Part shown: positions 35,773 through 45,832 of the stretch, piece after piece
Position numbering within the stretch: the first letter of the stretch is position 1
Layout of the letters: each line of letters opens with the position of its first letter
NCBI RefSeq assembly: GCF_003362725.1
Contig: NZ_QKTV01000006.1
Span: 1 to 64,000 of the forward strand
DNA from: Winogradskyella aurantiaca
GTDB taxonomy: Bacteria > Bacteroidota > Bacteroidia > Flavobacteriales > Flavobacteriaceae
Reading direction: 5' to 3'
Length of the DNA: 64,000 nucleotides
The notes under the pieces: generated by a model
What the model was told of the DNA's origin: nothing
Databases searched by the model: none
Seen by the model: the letters and a program-made list of their open reading frames with translations, nothing else
Made by a program: the position numbers and the translations under genes

Positions 35773-37569
35773 CTAATGCTGAAGTTCTTCTTCTCCTTCT
35801 TTTAAAGGTACGTTTTGAGGAACAAAATCTTCATCGTGACCTGGCTTACTATAATCGTAAGACCATCTGTAAACCGTCGGCAATGCCCCTGGCCAGTTAC
35901 CGTGTATATGCTCTACTGGTGCAGTCCATTCTAATGTATTGGACCTCCAAGGGTTTTGTTCCGCTTTCTTTCCGTAGAACACACTATGAATAAAGTTATA
36001 CAAGAATACCAACTGAATAGTACCCCCTATGATAGCAAACATAGTGATGACCGCTTGCGTATTGGTAGTATCATCGAACAATGGGAAATTGGAGTTGGTA
36101 TAATAACGTCTAGGTAACCCCGCCATTCCAATAAAATGCATTGGAAAGAATACCCCATAAGCACAGATTGCTGTAACCCAGAAGTGCAGGTATCCAAGGT
36201 TTTTATTCATCATACGTCCATACATTCTTGGGAACCAATGGTAAATACCAGCGAACACACCATAAAGTGCAGAAATTCCCATTACTAAATGGAAGTGTGC
36301 TACAACAAAGTACGTATCATGTACATTGATATCAAGTGCGCTATCTCCAAGAATAATTCCTGTTAATCCACCGGTAATAAAGGTTGATACCAACCCAATT
36401 GAAAATAACATGGCTGGATTCATCTGTAAGTTACCTTTCCAAAGCGTAGTTATGTAATTAAAGGCCTTAACCGCCGATGGAATTGCAATTAGAAGCGTTG
36501 TAAATGTAAATACAGATCCGAGAAATGGATTCATTCCAGAAATAAACATATGGTGACCCCATACAATTGTCGATAAAAAGGCAATTGCCAAAATAGAGGC
36601 TACCATGGCTCTATAACCAAAAATTGGTTTTCTAGAGTTCGTTGCTATAATTTCAGAAGTGATACCAAGGGCAGGTAATAATACAATGTATACCTCAGGA
36701 TGTCCCAAGAACCAGAATAAGTGCTCAAACAAAACTGGCGATCCACCTTGATAATGCAATACCTCTCCTTGAATAAAAATATCTGATAAGAAGAATGACG
36801 TTCCAAAGCTTCTATCCATAATCAGCAATAAAGCAGCTGATAATAATACTGGGAATGAAATCACACCGATAACTGCCGTTACAAAGAACGCCCAAATGGT
36901 TAATGGAAGTCTAGTCATTGACATTCCTTTGGTTCTCAAATTAATTACAGTTACAATATAGTTTAGAGATCCTAGAAGCGATGATGCAATAAAGATGGCC
37001 ATAGAAACTAGCCATAAGGTCATACCTAAACCAGATCCAGGCTGTGCCATCTCCAGAGCAGATAATGGAGGATAAATAGTCCATCCTGCTGCAGCTGGTC
37101 CCATCTCCACAAAGAATGAGGCGATCATTACAACACATGATATGAAAAACAACCAATATGAGATCATGTTCAGGAAACCAGAAGCCATATCTCTTGCACC
37201 AATCTGCAATGGAATTAATAGGTTACTAAAGGTCCCACTTAACCCAGCCGTTAAAACGAAGAATACCATTAGAGTTCCGTGGATGGTTACCAATGCCAAA
37301 TAGATATCCGCATCCATAACTCCTCCAGGTGCCCATTTCCCTAAAAAGGTTTCAAAAAGTACATTCGGTTGTTCAGGCCAAGCTATTTGCATACGAATCA
37401 TTAAAGACATAAAAATCCCAATGATTCCCATAACCAATACCCCGGTAATCAAATACTGTTTAGCGATCATTTTATGATCCTGGCTAAAGATGTATTTGGT
37501 CACAAAGGTTTCCTTGTGATGGTGAACCTCGTGATCGTCGTGTAAGTGTGCTTCAGCTGTTGCTCCCAT
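35773..37569 (-). CDS. ctaD: cytochrome c oxidase subunit I
   Basis: 598 residues, about twelve membrane helices. Heme-copper centre residues are visible: WFLGHPEVYIVLLPALG (CuB His and cross-linked Tyr), VWGHHMFISG (CuB His pair), and HDTYFVVAHFHLVMG (heme a and a3 His). The N-terminus carries a His-rich cytoplasmic stretch (HLHDDHEVHHHKET). It reduces oxygen to water and pumps protons. The last gene of the operon after ctaC; subunits III and IV are in the cluster at 14344-16376. Confidence 0.97.
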   Translation of the reverse strand: MGATAEAHLHDDHEVHHHKETFVTKYIFSQDHKMIAKQYLITGVLVMGIIGIFMSLMIRMQIAWPEQPNVLFETFLGKWAPGGVMDADIYLALVTIHGTLMVFFVLTAGLSGTFSNLLIPLQIGARDMASGFLNMISYWLFFISCVVMIASFFVEMGPAAAGWTIYPPLSALEMAQPGSGLGMTLWLVSMAIFIASSLLGSLNYIVTVINLRTKGMSMTRLPLTIWAFFVTAVIGVISFPVLLSAALLLIMDRSFGTSFFLSDIFIQGEVLHYQGGSPVLFEHLFWFLGHPEVYIVLLPALGITSEIIATNSRKPIFGYRAMVASILAIAFLSTIVWGHHMFISGMNPFLGSVFTFTTLLIAIPSAVKAFNYITTLWKGNLQMNPAMLFSIGLVSTFITGGLTGIILGDSALDINVHDTYFVVAHFHLVMGISALYGVFAGIYHWFPRMYGRMMNKNLGYLHFWVTAICAYGVFFPMHFIGMAGLPRRYYTNSNFPLFDDTTNTQAVITMFAIIGGTIQLVFLYNFIHSVFYGKKAEQNPWRSNTLEWTAPVEHIHGNWPGALPTVYRWSYDYSKPGHDEDFVPQNVPLKEGEEELQH

Positions 37570-37599
37570 TTTTTTCTTTTCTTTCTTAAAACAATTTTT

Positions 37600-38667
37600 C
37601 TAATTCAATGATGCTGCAAACTTGGTTTGCTCTGCCATCCAGGCATCAAATTCTTCCTGCTCCTCAACAATAATCTTCATCTGCATATTGTAATGAGACT
37701 TTCCACAGATTTTGTTACATAAAAGTAAGTAATCAAACTCGTAAACCAAATCTTGTCCACGTGCTTCAATATCCTCTTTATTCTCTAAACGAATCTCATT
37801 AATGTTTTTCACTTTATCCTGCATATCAGGATTTTGTCTCATCTCCGCAGTAGTTACCATTGGCGTGAAAGCGAATTGAGTTACCATTCCTGGTACACAG
37901 TTCATTTGAGCTCTAAAGTGTGGCATATAAGCAGAATGCAGAACATCCTGAGATCTCATTTTAAACAAGATCGGCCTTCCTTTTGGTAAGTGTAACTCTG
38001 TAACTATAACATCGTCTTGTGCATACGGATCCGCTTCATCAAGACCTAAGATATTAGCGCGGTCTAAATCGATTAATCTCACATTGGCCTGACCTAATAC
38101 ATTATCTTCACCTGAATATCTGGCCTTCCAATTAAATTGCTGTGCATATAACTCGATAACCATTGGATCCTCATCATCAGTAGCTGCAGTAACATTCATT
38201 ATATCGTTCCAAGTGAACAAACCATAAATGATCAAACCTGCTAAAACAATAACTGGAATTATAGTCCAAATTGCCTCAAGAGTATTATTGTCTGCATAAA
38301 ACAATGCCTTCCTTCCCTTCTCACCTTTGTATTTAAAAGCAAAATAATGTAGAAGGAATTGTGTAACAATTTGTACAATAAAGATAACTACCATGGAAAT
38401 TACCATTAAGTTATCAATCCCCGGACCGTGCTCGGAGGCAGAATTACCAATCAAAGGAAGATCCCCTAGATAGTAAAAACTTAAAATTGTAATGGCGTAG
38501 ATGAATATTAGGAATCCTATCATCAAATACCCATTGATTCTATTGTCCTTGTCATCGGCAACTTGAGAACTTGGCCCACCTACTTGTGCCAAATCAAAAA
38601 TCTTCACCATCTGCCATAAAGCAATAGCCACAAAAAGAACTATTACAAAAATTAATAAAGTTGTCAT
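37600..38667 (-). CDS. ctaC: cytochrome c oxidase subunit II
   Basis: 355 residues: an N-terminal helix that is likely an additional anchor (about 3-18), two further helices (about 48-68, 84-108), one more at about 135-155, and a cupredoxin domain. CuA ligands: His in SQDVLHSAYMPHF and C317-x3-C321-x3-H325-xx-M328 in CNKICGKSHYNM. It receives electrons from cytochrome c or directly from the ActE heme. No fused cytochrome c domain, so the oxidase is aa3-like in this subunit. Between actF (23 nt) and ctaD (30 nt). Confidence 0.96.
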   Translation of the reverse strand: MTTLLIFVIVLFVAIALWQMVKIFDLAQVGGPSSQVADDKDNRINGYLMIGFLIFIYAITILSFYYLGDLPLIGNSASEHGPGIDNLMVISMVVIFIVQIVTQFLLHYFAFKYKGEKGRKALFYADNNTLEAIWTIIPVIVLAGLIIYGLFTWNDIMNVTAATDDEDPMVIELYAQQFNWKARYSGEDNVLGQANVRLIDLDRANILGLDEADPYAQDDVIVTELHLPKGRPILFKMRSQDVLHSAYMPHFRAQMNCVPGMVTQFAFTPMVTTAEMRQNPDMQDKVKNINEIRLENKEDIEARGQDLVYEFDYLLLCNKICGKSHYNMQMKIIVEEQEEFDAWMAEQTKFAASLN

Positions 38668-38690
38668 TCGTTTTTATCTAAACAATTTAA

Positions 38691-40067
38691 TTAATAATGA
38701 AAGTGCTCACTTTCTTTAATCATCGGATTTCCCTTGGCTAATAAAGGCGCTTTTCCAAGTGCTCTAAATACAATGAAAAGAAATAATCCACCAAACAAAC
38801 ATACGGCACCTAACTCTGGCGCACCAATAAACCAACGATCCACTACAGTTGCTGGCATAATCATGTTAAAGACATCTAAATAGTGCCCGCAAAGAATAAT
38901 TATACCGGCCATAACTACAAACCAAGGAATTCGTTTATAATCACTGTTCATTAAAACTAATAATGGGAATATGAAATTCATTGCTAACATTCCAAAAAAT
39001 GGAAGTTTGTAATATTCTATTCTGGTCATGAAGTAAGTCACCTCTTCAGGTATGTTAGAATACCAGATTAACATGAACTGTGAGAACCACAAATAAGTCC
39101 AGAAAATACTAATACCAAACATGAATTTTGCTAAATCATGGATATGACTATCATTTACAAACTCTAACAATCCTTTAGATTTCAAATAGATGGTTATTAA
39201 TGCAATAACAGTTATCCCACTCACAAACATAGAGGCAAACACATACCAACCAAATAAGGTACTAAACCAGTGAGGATCTACGCTCATAATCCAATCCCAA
39301 GACATCATAGATTCAGTATAAATATAGAATACTAAGAAACCTGCAGAGATTCTGAAGTTCTTCTTAAAGTTCTTATTGTCATCAGCATTGTCCTGTGCAA
39401 TCGAGAATTTTCTTGAGAAGTGACGGTACAATGCCCATCCAGAAATAAAAATTACACCTCTTATTACAAAAGATGTCATATTCAACCATCCTGATTTTCC
39501 TTGAATTAACTTATCATGCTCTACAACCTCTGGATCCATCCATGTAAAGATGTTATAATGACCAATAGTACCTGAAGCAACTGCTATTAACAAGACGATA
39601 ACCGCTCCAGGGAACATGTAAGCCGTGATAGCTTCCATGACTCTAAAAAGCACTGGAGACCACCCAGCTTGCGAGGCATACTGAATCGCATAAAATGCTA
39701 GCACCCCTAAGGCAATCATAAAAAAGAAAAACGCACCAACGTATAATGCTGCCCATGGACGGTTGTGGATTTGGTGCAGTACATGCTCTTCATGACTCAT
39801 ATGATGACCTTCTTCAGCATGTTCATCGGACTCACCATGTGCATCAGCTTCATGATGACCAGCTGTAGCATGTGTGCCACCATGATCTGCACCATGGGCT
39901 TCGCCATGACCATCACCGTGATGTGCTTCTTCAGCCAACAAGACTTTTACATCATCTACTGTTTTGTAATGATGAGAATCCCAAAAACCATAGCTTACCC
40001 CGATTAGCCCCAAAATAATGAGGACTATTGAAGCCATTTTTAGTCGGTTTGAAATTGTATATTCCAT
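38691..40067 (-). CDS. actF: alternative complex III subunit ActF with histidine-rich loop
   Basis: 458 residues, ten membrane helices, NrfD-related integral subunit of the quinol:cytochrome c oxidoreductase. Between helix 1 (about 11-29) and helix 2 (about 108-130) there is a loop of about 60 residues with 16 His at 49-101, in HG/EAH repeats. Membrane part contains ESMMSWDWIMSVDPHWFSTLFG and the conserved GHYLDVFNMIMP. With ActC it anchors the complex. Lies 22 nt downstream of actE. Confidence 0.93.
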   Translation of the reverse strand: MEYTISNRLKMASIVLIILGLIGVSYGFWDSHHYKTVDDVKVLLAEEAHHGDGHGEAHGADHGGTHATAGHHEADAHGESDEHAEEGHHMSHEEHVLHQIHNRPWAALYVGAFFFFMIALGVLAFYAIQYASQAGWSPVLFRVMEAITAYMFPGAVIVLLIAVASGTIGHYNIFTWMDPEVVEHDKLIQGKSGWLNMTSFVIRGVIFISGWALYRHFSRKFSIAQDNADDNKNFKKNFRISAGFLVFYIYTESMMSWDWIMSVDPHWFSTLFGWYVFASMFVSGITVIALITIYLKSKGLLEFVNDSHIHDLAKFMFGISIFWTYLWFSQFMLIWYSNIPEEVTYFMTRIEYYKLPFFGMLAMNFIFPLLVLMNSDYKRIPWFVVMAGIIILCGHYLDVFNMIMPATVVDRWFIGAPELGAVCLFGGLFLFIVFRALGKAPLLAKGNPMIKESEHFHY

Positions 40068-40089
40068 TTATATAATCTTTGTCTAAATC

Positions 40090-40647
40090 TTACTTTTCTA
40101 AATCTGCTTTTAGTTTTTCAACATAAGCAACTACTTGCCAGCGCTCTTCTTCATTAAGCTGATTGGCATAGGATCCCATGGTATTTTTTCCGTAGTAGAT
40201 CACATGGTAGATACTACCTTGAGTAATTGCTCTCCCGGCATCATCATAACTAGGAACCCCTAATATTTTCTCACGCTTAACCAAAGTCCCTTGACCCTTA
40301 CCCTTATTCCCATGGCAAATGCCACAGTATATTTCGTAAAGTTCTTTTCCGCGCTCCATATCTATGGCAGTCGAGTCTATTGGGCTTACTAAATTGGCTT
40401 TCGCGTACTCGTAACCATCATTAGTATTTTCAATATCATAAAATGAATACCCTCTTGGTAGTGTCCCTTCCACAGGTAATTGTGCTTCAACGTCACCCTT
40501 AAAAACCTCTGCTTCCTGGTAAGCTTCGTAACCAACAGACTCATACATGTTTGGCATGTATTGGTAGTTTGGTCTGGAATTGTTTTGGCATGAAACCATT
40601 ACTAAAACAGTCAATATTACAACTGCATATGTATATAAGTTCTTCAT
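40090..40647 (-). CDS. actE: alternative complex III subunit ActE, monoheme cytochrome c lipoprotein
   Basis: 185 residues. Lipoprotein signal with Cys20 (VMVSC). One heme site C108-GI-C111-H112 in a mono-heme cytochrome c fold, with Met axial ligand likely in MGSYANQL. It passes electrons from the ActA hemes to the oxidase. Starts 1 nt after actD, ends 22 nt before actF. Confidence 0.94.
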   Translation of the reverse strand: MKNLYTYAVVILTVLVMVSCQNNSRPNYQYMPNMYESVGYEAYQEAEVFKGDVEAQLPVEGTLPRGYSFYDIENTNDGYEYAKANLVSPIDSTAIDMERGKELYEIYCGICHGNKGKGQGTLVKREKILGVPSYDDAGRAITQGSIYHVIYYGKNTMGSYANQLNEEERWQVVAYVEKLKADLEK

Positions 40648-40648
40648 A

Positions 40649-41185
40649 CTAGTGTGTATCTTCTTTATCGATAAACTTTAGTTCAACGGCTCCTGTCTCT
40701 TTTAGTAAAGAGCTTAGCTCTTTTTCATTACCATGAACAGCAACCTCCATTAAGAAATGGTCATCTGTGGTTCTTGGATCAGGATTCTCGGCTTTCTTAA
40801 AAGGCCACATACGGCTTCTCAGATAGAATGTAATTACCATTAAGTGCGCAGCAAAGAAAACAGTCAACTCAAACATGATTGGTACAAAGGCCGGCATATT
40901 TTCCAAATAGCTGAAGCTTGGTTTACCACCAATGTCTTGCGGCCAATCTTTAATCATAATGAAATTCATCATCAAGATAGCTACAGTTAATCCAACACAT
41001 CCATATAAAAAGGAAGTGATGGCAATTCTTGTTGGAGCTAATCCCATTGCCTTATCCAATCCGTGAACTGGAAAAGGTGTATATATTTCCTCGATGTGAT
41101 GTTTTTCTGCCTTGACCTTTTTAACTGCGGCCATCAACACATCATCATCGTTATAAATAGCGTGTACTACTTTTGAAGCTTCCAT
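40649..41185 (-). CDS. actD: alternative complex III subunit ActD (DUF3341)
   Basis: 178 residues, two membrane helices (about 56-78 and 98-122) after a soluble N-terminus. FPVHGLDKAMGLAPTRIA and the MWPFKKAENPDPRTTDDHF segment are DUF3341 signatures. No cofactor. It is a structural component of ActABCDEF. Overall position and 1-3 nt spacing on both sides show it is part of the operon. Confidence 0.93.
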   Translation of the reverse strand: MEASKVVHAIYNDDDVLMAAVKKVKAEKHHIEEIYTPFPVHGLDKAMGLAPTRIAITSFLYGCVGLTVAILMMNFIMIKDWPQDIGGKPSFSYLENMPAFVPIMFELTVFFAAHLMVITFYLRSRMWPFKKAENPDPRTTDDHFLMEVAVHGNEKELSSLLKETGAVELKFIDKEDTH

Positions 41186-41188
41186 AGG

Positions 41189-42658
41189 CTATTCGTTGTT
41201 TTTGTCTTTTTTATTAGTTGATTTAGCTTTAGTCGAGCTTGTTCTTTCATCTGTTGCTGCTCCTGCCAAACTCTCACCATTTTCTCTTAATCGCTTGTAG
41301 CGCTCGCCAGATGATTTTAAAATCGTCTTAACCTCAGCTTGTGCAATTACTGGGAATGTTCTTGAGTACAATAGGAAGAGTACAAAGAAGAATCCAATGG
41401 TGCCAATGAATATTCCTATATCCACAAAGGTTGGTGAGAACATTGTCCATGACGATGGCAAGTAATCTCTGTGAAGCGAGGTTACAATAATTACAAAACG
41501 CTCAAACCACATTCCAATATTTACTACAATTGAAATAAAGAACGAGAACATGATACTTGTTCTTAATTTCTTGAACCACATGAACTGTGGAGAGAATACA
41601 TTACAACTCATCATGGCCCAGTAAGCCCACCAGTAAGGTCCAGTTGCTCTATTTAAGAAGGCGTATTGTTCGTATTCTACACCAGAATACCAGGCAATGA
41701 ACAACTCAGTAATATAGGCCACACCAACAATAGAACCAGTAATCATAATTACTATGTTCATCAACTCAATATGCTGAACTGTGATATAATCTTCAAGGTT
41801 ACAAACCTTTCTCATAATAATAAGTAAGGTGTTTACCATGGCAAACCCCGAGAAGATCGCCCCAGCAACAAAATAAGGCGGGAAGATCGTAGTGTGCCAT
41901 CCAGGAATAACCGAGGTAGCAAAGTCAAAAGATACAATGGTATGAACAGAAAGTACCAGAGGTGTTGCTAAACCAGCAAGTACCAGAGATACTTCTTCAA
42001 AACGCTGCCAATCCTTAGCTCTTCCTGACCACCCAAAACTTATTAATGAATAAATTTTCTTTTGGAATGGCTTTACTGCACGGTCTCTAATCATGGCAAA
42101 GTCAGGTAATAACCCTGTCCACCAGAAAACCAGAGAAACCGATAAATAGGTTGAGATCGCAAATACGTCCCAAAGTAGTGGAGAGTTAAAGTTCACCCAA
42201 AGGGATCCAAATTGATTTGGAATAGGTAACACCCAATAAGCCAACCATGGACGACCCATGTGAATAATTGGGAATAAACCTGCTTGGATTACAGAAAAAA
42301 TGGTCATCGCTTCAGCTGATCTATTGATCGCCATTCTCCATTTCTGACGGAAGAGTAACAGTACTGCAGAAATCAATGTTCCTGCGTGACCAATACCTAC
42401 CCACCATACAAAGTTGGTGATATCCCAGGCCCAGTTTACAGTCTTGTTAAGACCCCAGACCCCAATACCTGTGGAAATGGTGTAGATGATACATCCTAAT
42501 CCCCAAAGAAAGGCCACTAATGCAATGCTAAAGACAATCCACCAGGCTTTGTTGGCCTGACCCTCTACAGGTCTTGCCACGTCCACTGTTACATCGTGAT
42601 ACGATTTCTCGCCGGTGACTAGTGGTCTTCTAATTGGTGCTTCGTAATGAGACGCCAT
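41189..42658 (-). CDS. actC: alternative complex III subunit ActC (NrfD/PsrC-type quinol-binding membrane subunit)
   Basis: 489 residues, ten membrane helices, NrfD/PsrC family. WWVGIGHAGTLISAVLLLF and the FPIIHMGRPWLAYWVLP segment mark the quinol site region. C-terminus is a Lys/Ser-rich tail of about 40 residues (from about 450) without helices. It oxidises menaquinol and passes electrons to ActB. Located between actB (27 nt) and actD (3 nt). Confidence 0.94.
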   Translation of the reverse strand: MASHYEAPIRRPLVTGEKSYHDVTVDVARPVEGQANKAWWIVFSIALVAFLWGLGCIIYTISTGIGVWGLNKTVNWAWDITNFVWWVGIGHAGTLISAVLLLFRQKWRMAINRSAEAMTIFSVIQAGLFPIIHMGRPWLAYWVLPIPNQFGSLWVNFNSPLLWDVFAISTYLSVSLVFWWTGLLPDFAMIRDRAVKPFQKKIYSLISFGWSGRAKDWQRFEEVSLVLAGLATPLVLSVHTIVSFDFATSVIPGWHTTIFPPYFVAGAIFSGFAMVNTLLIIMRKVCNLEDYITVQHIELMNIVIMITGSIVGVAYITELFIAWYSGVEYEQYAFLNRATGPYWWAYWAMMSCNVFSPQFMWFKKLRTSIMFSFFISIVVNIGMWFERFVIIVTSLHRDYLPSSWTMFSPTFVDIGIFIGTIGFFFVLFLLYSRTFPVIAQAEVKTILKSSGERYKRLRENGESLAGAATDERTSSTKAKSTNKKDKNNE

Positions 42659-42685
42659 AATATATTATTGATCTTTAATTTTAGT

Positions 42686-45600
42686 TTATGCTTTTGTTGT
42701 ATTTCTAACTTTCGTATGATAGAACACATTTGGTTTTGTACCAACATGCTCCAATAAATGATACATGCGATCATCCTTAGAAAGTTTCGCTACCTCACTT
42801 GATTCATCATTAACATCACCAAATACCATGGCTCCGCTACCACAAGCGGCAGAACATGCCGTTTGGAACTCCCCATCTTTAATCTCACGTCCGTCACGCT
42901 TAGCATCAAGTATTGTTTTCTGAGTCTTCTGGATACAGAACGAACACTTCTCCATCACCCCTCTTGAACGAACTGTAACATCTGGATTGATAACCATACG
43001 ACCAAGATCGTTGTTCATAAAGAAATCAAACTCATCGTTATTGTTGTATAAGAACCAATTGAAACGTCTTACTTTATATGGACAGTTGTTAGCACAGTAT
43101 CTAGTACCTACACAACGGTTATAGGCCATGTGGTTTTGTCCCTGACGACCATGAGCAGTTGCCGCAACTGGACAAACTGTTTCACACGGAGCGTGATTAC
43201 AATGCTGACACATTACTGGTTGGAAGGCTACCTGAGGATTATCAGCAGGGCTTTCCATTTCTCCAAACTCACTCAGTGAACTGCCTAAACCAGAAATGTT
43301 GTCCTTCTTAGCGTTATCACCCTCAAAGGAATCCTGAGAAGAATAATATCTATCAATACGTAACCAGTGCATATCTCGACTGCGACGCATCTCTGTCTTA
43401 CCAACTACCGGTACATTATTCTCAGCATGACATGCAATAACACATGCTCCACAACCTGTACAGGCATTTAAGTCAATTGATAAATTAAAATGATGTCCAA
43501 TAGAACGGTCAAAAGAATCCCACAGATCCACATCTGGAGATGTTACTGGGGTTTCAATATGATCTTTGGAAACCTTTGGTATTGGATTCCAGTAATTTTT
43601 ATTCTTAGTGTTAAATACCTCAAGCGTGGTTTCTCTAATGATATCACCACGACCCATTAAGGTATTGTGTAACTGTACACAAGCAAATTCGTGTGTTCCT
43701 GAAGTTTTCTCAATACTTACTTCTTGAACCGCACTAAAGTTTTGATACAACGGATAGGCATTTACTCCAGTCTGCAATTCGGATTGAACACCATCGGTAC
43801 GTCCATATCCTAAGGCTAAACCTACGGTCCCTTTAGCTTGACCTGGCTGTATAATCACAGGCACATTCACTGTTACACCATTTACCGTAACGTTAGCATA
43901 ACTACCGTTAAGTCCACCGTTAGCAACATTTTCGTTTACCAAACCAGCAGCTTCAGCATCTGCCTTAGATACGGTTAAGTAGTTATCCCATGAAGTTCTG
44001 GTAATTGGATCAGGAAATTCCTGTAACCAAGGATTGTTAGCCTGTTGGCCATCACCCATACCTGTTTTGGTATAAAGCACCAACTCCATTGTTGCACCCT
44101 TAGCAGATTGCGATAGTGCTCTTGCAGCATCACCTGCTGGAGTTTCAACAGCATCCTCTTCTAAAGTATCCTCAATATCATCTAAAACATCAACAGCGTC
44201 ATAAGCCACCTTATAAACACCATCGTGTAGAGCCTGACTGAAAGATCCACCGTTTAATATATCCTGATTCCAGATCATTTTAATGTACTCATCGTAAGAC
44301 TGCGGATTAGCAGTCCAAGTCATTAATAATTCCTGGAATTGTTTCGTATCAAATAAAGGTCTAATTGTTGGCTGAGTTAAGCTGTAGTGACCTTTCTTCA
44401 TTTCAACATCACCCCATGATTCTAAATAATGTGGTGCCGCAGCAATATATGTGCAAAGTTTTGCGGTCTCGTCTACTTTCATTGTAGAAGCAATTGACAT
44501 TTCTACCTTTTCTAAGCCAGCCTTAAAATCCTCAGCATTAGGTAAGGAATAGATTGGATTCACACCCGCCATAATTACAGCTGCTATCTTACCAGCTTTC
44601 ATATCCGCAACCAAAGTAGCAACCTCAGTATCATTTCCACGTCTGGTCTTAATAGTCATCTTAGTGTCAAACGCTTTACTTCCTAAGTATTCGTTCAATT
44701 CTAATACAACGGTCTGTGCATTGACGTCCTGAATTCCAGTAACAACAACACCTTTGTTTCCAGCTCGCTTTAATTCTGAAGCAGCTGAACGTACCGCCTG
44801 GTCAATAGCCTCAGGTAAGGTCCCTGATACATTTGACCCGGTTACATAGCTAAACAGTTTGGCAAGGGCCAAACGTTGCTCGCTTGCTTTCATTGGCACA
44901 CGAACATCTGCATTAGCACCGGTTAGAGACATATTGGACTCAAACTGGATGTGCTTAGACATTTTACCATGATCAGGCACACGCTTCTTAGCATATCCTG
45001 AATCAAAACCTCCACCTTGCCAATCGCCTAAGAAATCAGCACCAACAGAAACGATGGTCATAGCTTTTTCAAAGTCATAGTTAGCAAGAGCACGTTCTCC
45101 GTACTTAGCTTGGAAGGCATCTAGAGCAGCAGATTCAGATACAGCATCATAACGTACGTGGCGTACATTGGTATATTGCTCTCTAAAGTCAGCAATTAGG
45201 TTTCGAGTAGATGGGCTTGCGTAGGATTGTGTTAAAATAGCAATCTCTTTCCCCTCTGCTTTTAACTCGTCGAATTTCTTTGTGGTTTCTGAAACAAACT
45301 GAGACCATCCTATTGGCTGATCGCCTTTCATAGGAGCCTTCACACGTTTGTTATCATATAAATCTAAAACCGAAGCATGAACACGGGCATTGGCCATCCC
45401 GTTTGTTTCAGCCAGGTTATTGTTTTCAATTTTAATAGGTCTACCTTCTCTGGTTTTGACCAAAACACTTGCAAAGTCATGACCATTAGCAATAGTGGTG
45501 GCGTAATAATTGGCCACACCAGGAATAATCTCGGTTGGTTGCACCACGTAAGGAATGGACTTTACAACCGGTCCTTCACAAGCTGCTAAAGAAGCTGCCG

Positions 45601-45790
45601 CTGTACTAAAACCAACATACTTTAAGAAATCGCGTCGTGTAGTGGACGAAGATTCAAGTGTTTCTTTATCACCTAAGAATGTGTCAGTTGGTATTTCTTC
45701 AACAAATTCGTTTTGCTGAAGTGTCTCAACAATAGAACTGTTGTCGTTCAGTTCTTCAACACTTTTCCAGTATTTCTTGTTTGATGACAT
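42686..45790 (-). CDS. actB: alternative complex III subunit ActB, TAT-variant molybdopterin-oxidoreductase-like Fe-S protein
   Basis: 1034 residues. Extended N-terminus, then RR52-53 in TRRDFLKYVGFSTAAASLAAC with lipobox-like Cys71 (LAAC), the TAT-variant signal of this family. Residues about 80-720 form a molybdopterin-oxidoreductase-like domain without visible cofactor ligands. The last 300 residues carry four cysteine clusters: CTGCGACVIACH, CQHCNHAPCETVCP, CVGTRYCANNCP, and CSFCIQ...CSAAC. They would hold one 3Fe-4S and three 4Fe-4S clusters that carry electrons from the quinol site to ActA. Starts 42 nt after actA. Confidence 0.95.
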   Translation of the reverse strand: MSSNKKYWKSVEELNDNSSIVETLQQNEFVEEIPTDTFLGDKETLESSSTTRRDFLKYVGFSTAAASLAACEGPVVKSIPYVVQPTEIIPGVANYYATTIANGHDFASVLVKTREGRPIKIENNNLAETNGMANARVHASVLDLYDNKRVKAPMKGDQPIGWSQFVSETTKKFDELKAEGKEIAILTQSYASPSTRNLIADFREQYTNVRHVRYDAVSESAALDAFQAKYGERALANYDFEKAMTIVSVGADFLGDWQGGGFDSGYAKKRVPDHGKMSKHIQFESNMSLTGANADVRVPMKASEQRLALAKLFSYVTGSNVSGTLPEAIDQAVRSAASELKRAGNKGVVVTGIQDVNAQTVVLELNEYLGSKAFDTKMTIKTRRGNDTEVATLVADMKAGKIAAVIMAGVNPIYSLPNAEDFKAGLEKVEMSIASTMKVDETAKLCTYIAAAPHYLESWGDVEMKKGHYSLTQPTIRPLFDTKQFQELLMTWTANPQSYDEYIKMIWNQDILNGGSFSQALHDGVYKVAYDAVDVLDDIEDTLEEDAVETPAGDAARALSQSAKGATMELVLYTKTGMGDGQQANNPWLQEFPDPITRTSWDNYLTVSKADAEAAGLVNENVANGGLNGSYANVTVNGVTVNVPVIIQPGQAKGTVGLALGYGRTDGVQSELQTGVNAYPLYQNFSAVQEVSIEKTSGTHEFACVQLHNTLMGRGDIIRETTLEVFNTKNKNYWNPIPKVSKDHIETPVTSPDVDLWDSFDRSIGHHFNLSIDLNACTGCGACVIACHAENNVPVVGKTEMRRSRDMHWLRIDRYYSSQDSFEGDNAKKDNISGLGSSLSEFGEMESPADNPQVAFQPVMCQHCNHAPCETVCPVAATAHGRQGQNHMAYNRCVGTRYCANNCPYKVRRFNWFLYNNNDEFDFFMNNDLGRMVINPDVTVRSRGVMEKCSFCIQKTQKTILDAKRDGREIKDGEFQTACSAACGSGAMVFGDVNDESSEVAKLSKDDRMYHLLEHVGTKPNVFYHTKVRNTTKA

Positions 45791-45832
45791 ATGATTAAAA
45801 TTACTTGCTTTATTAATTTTGATTACCTCTTT

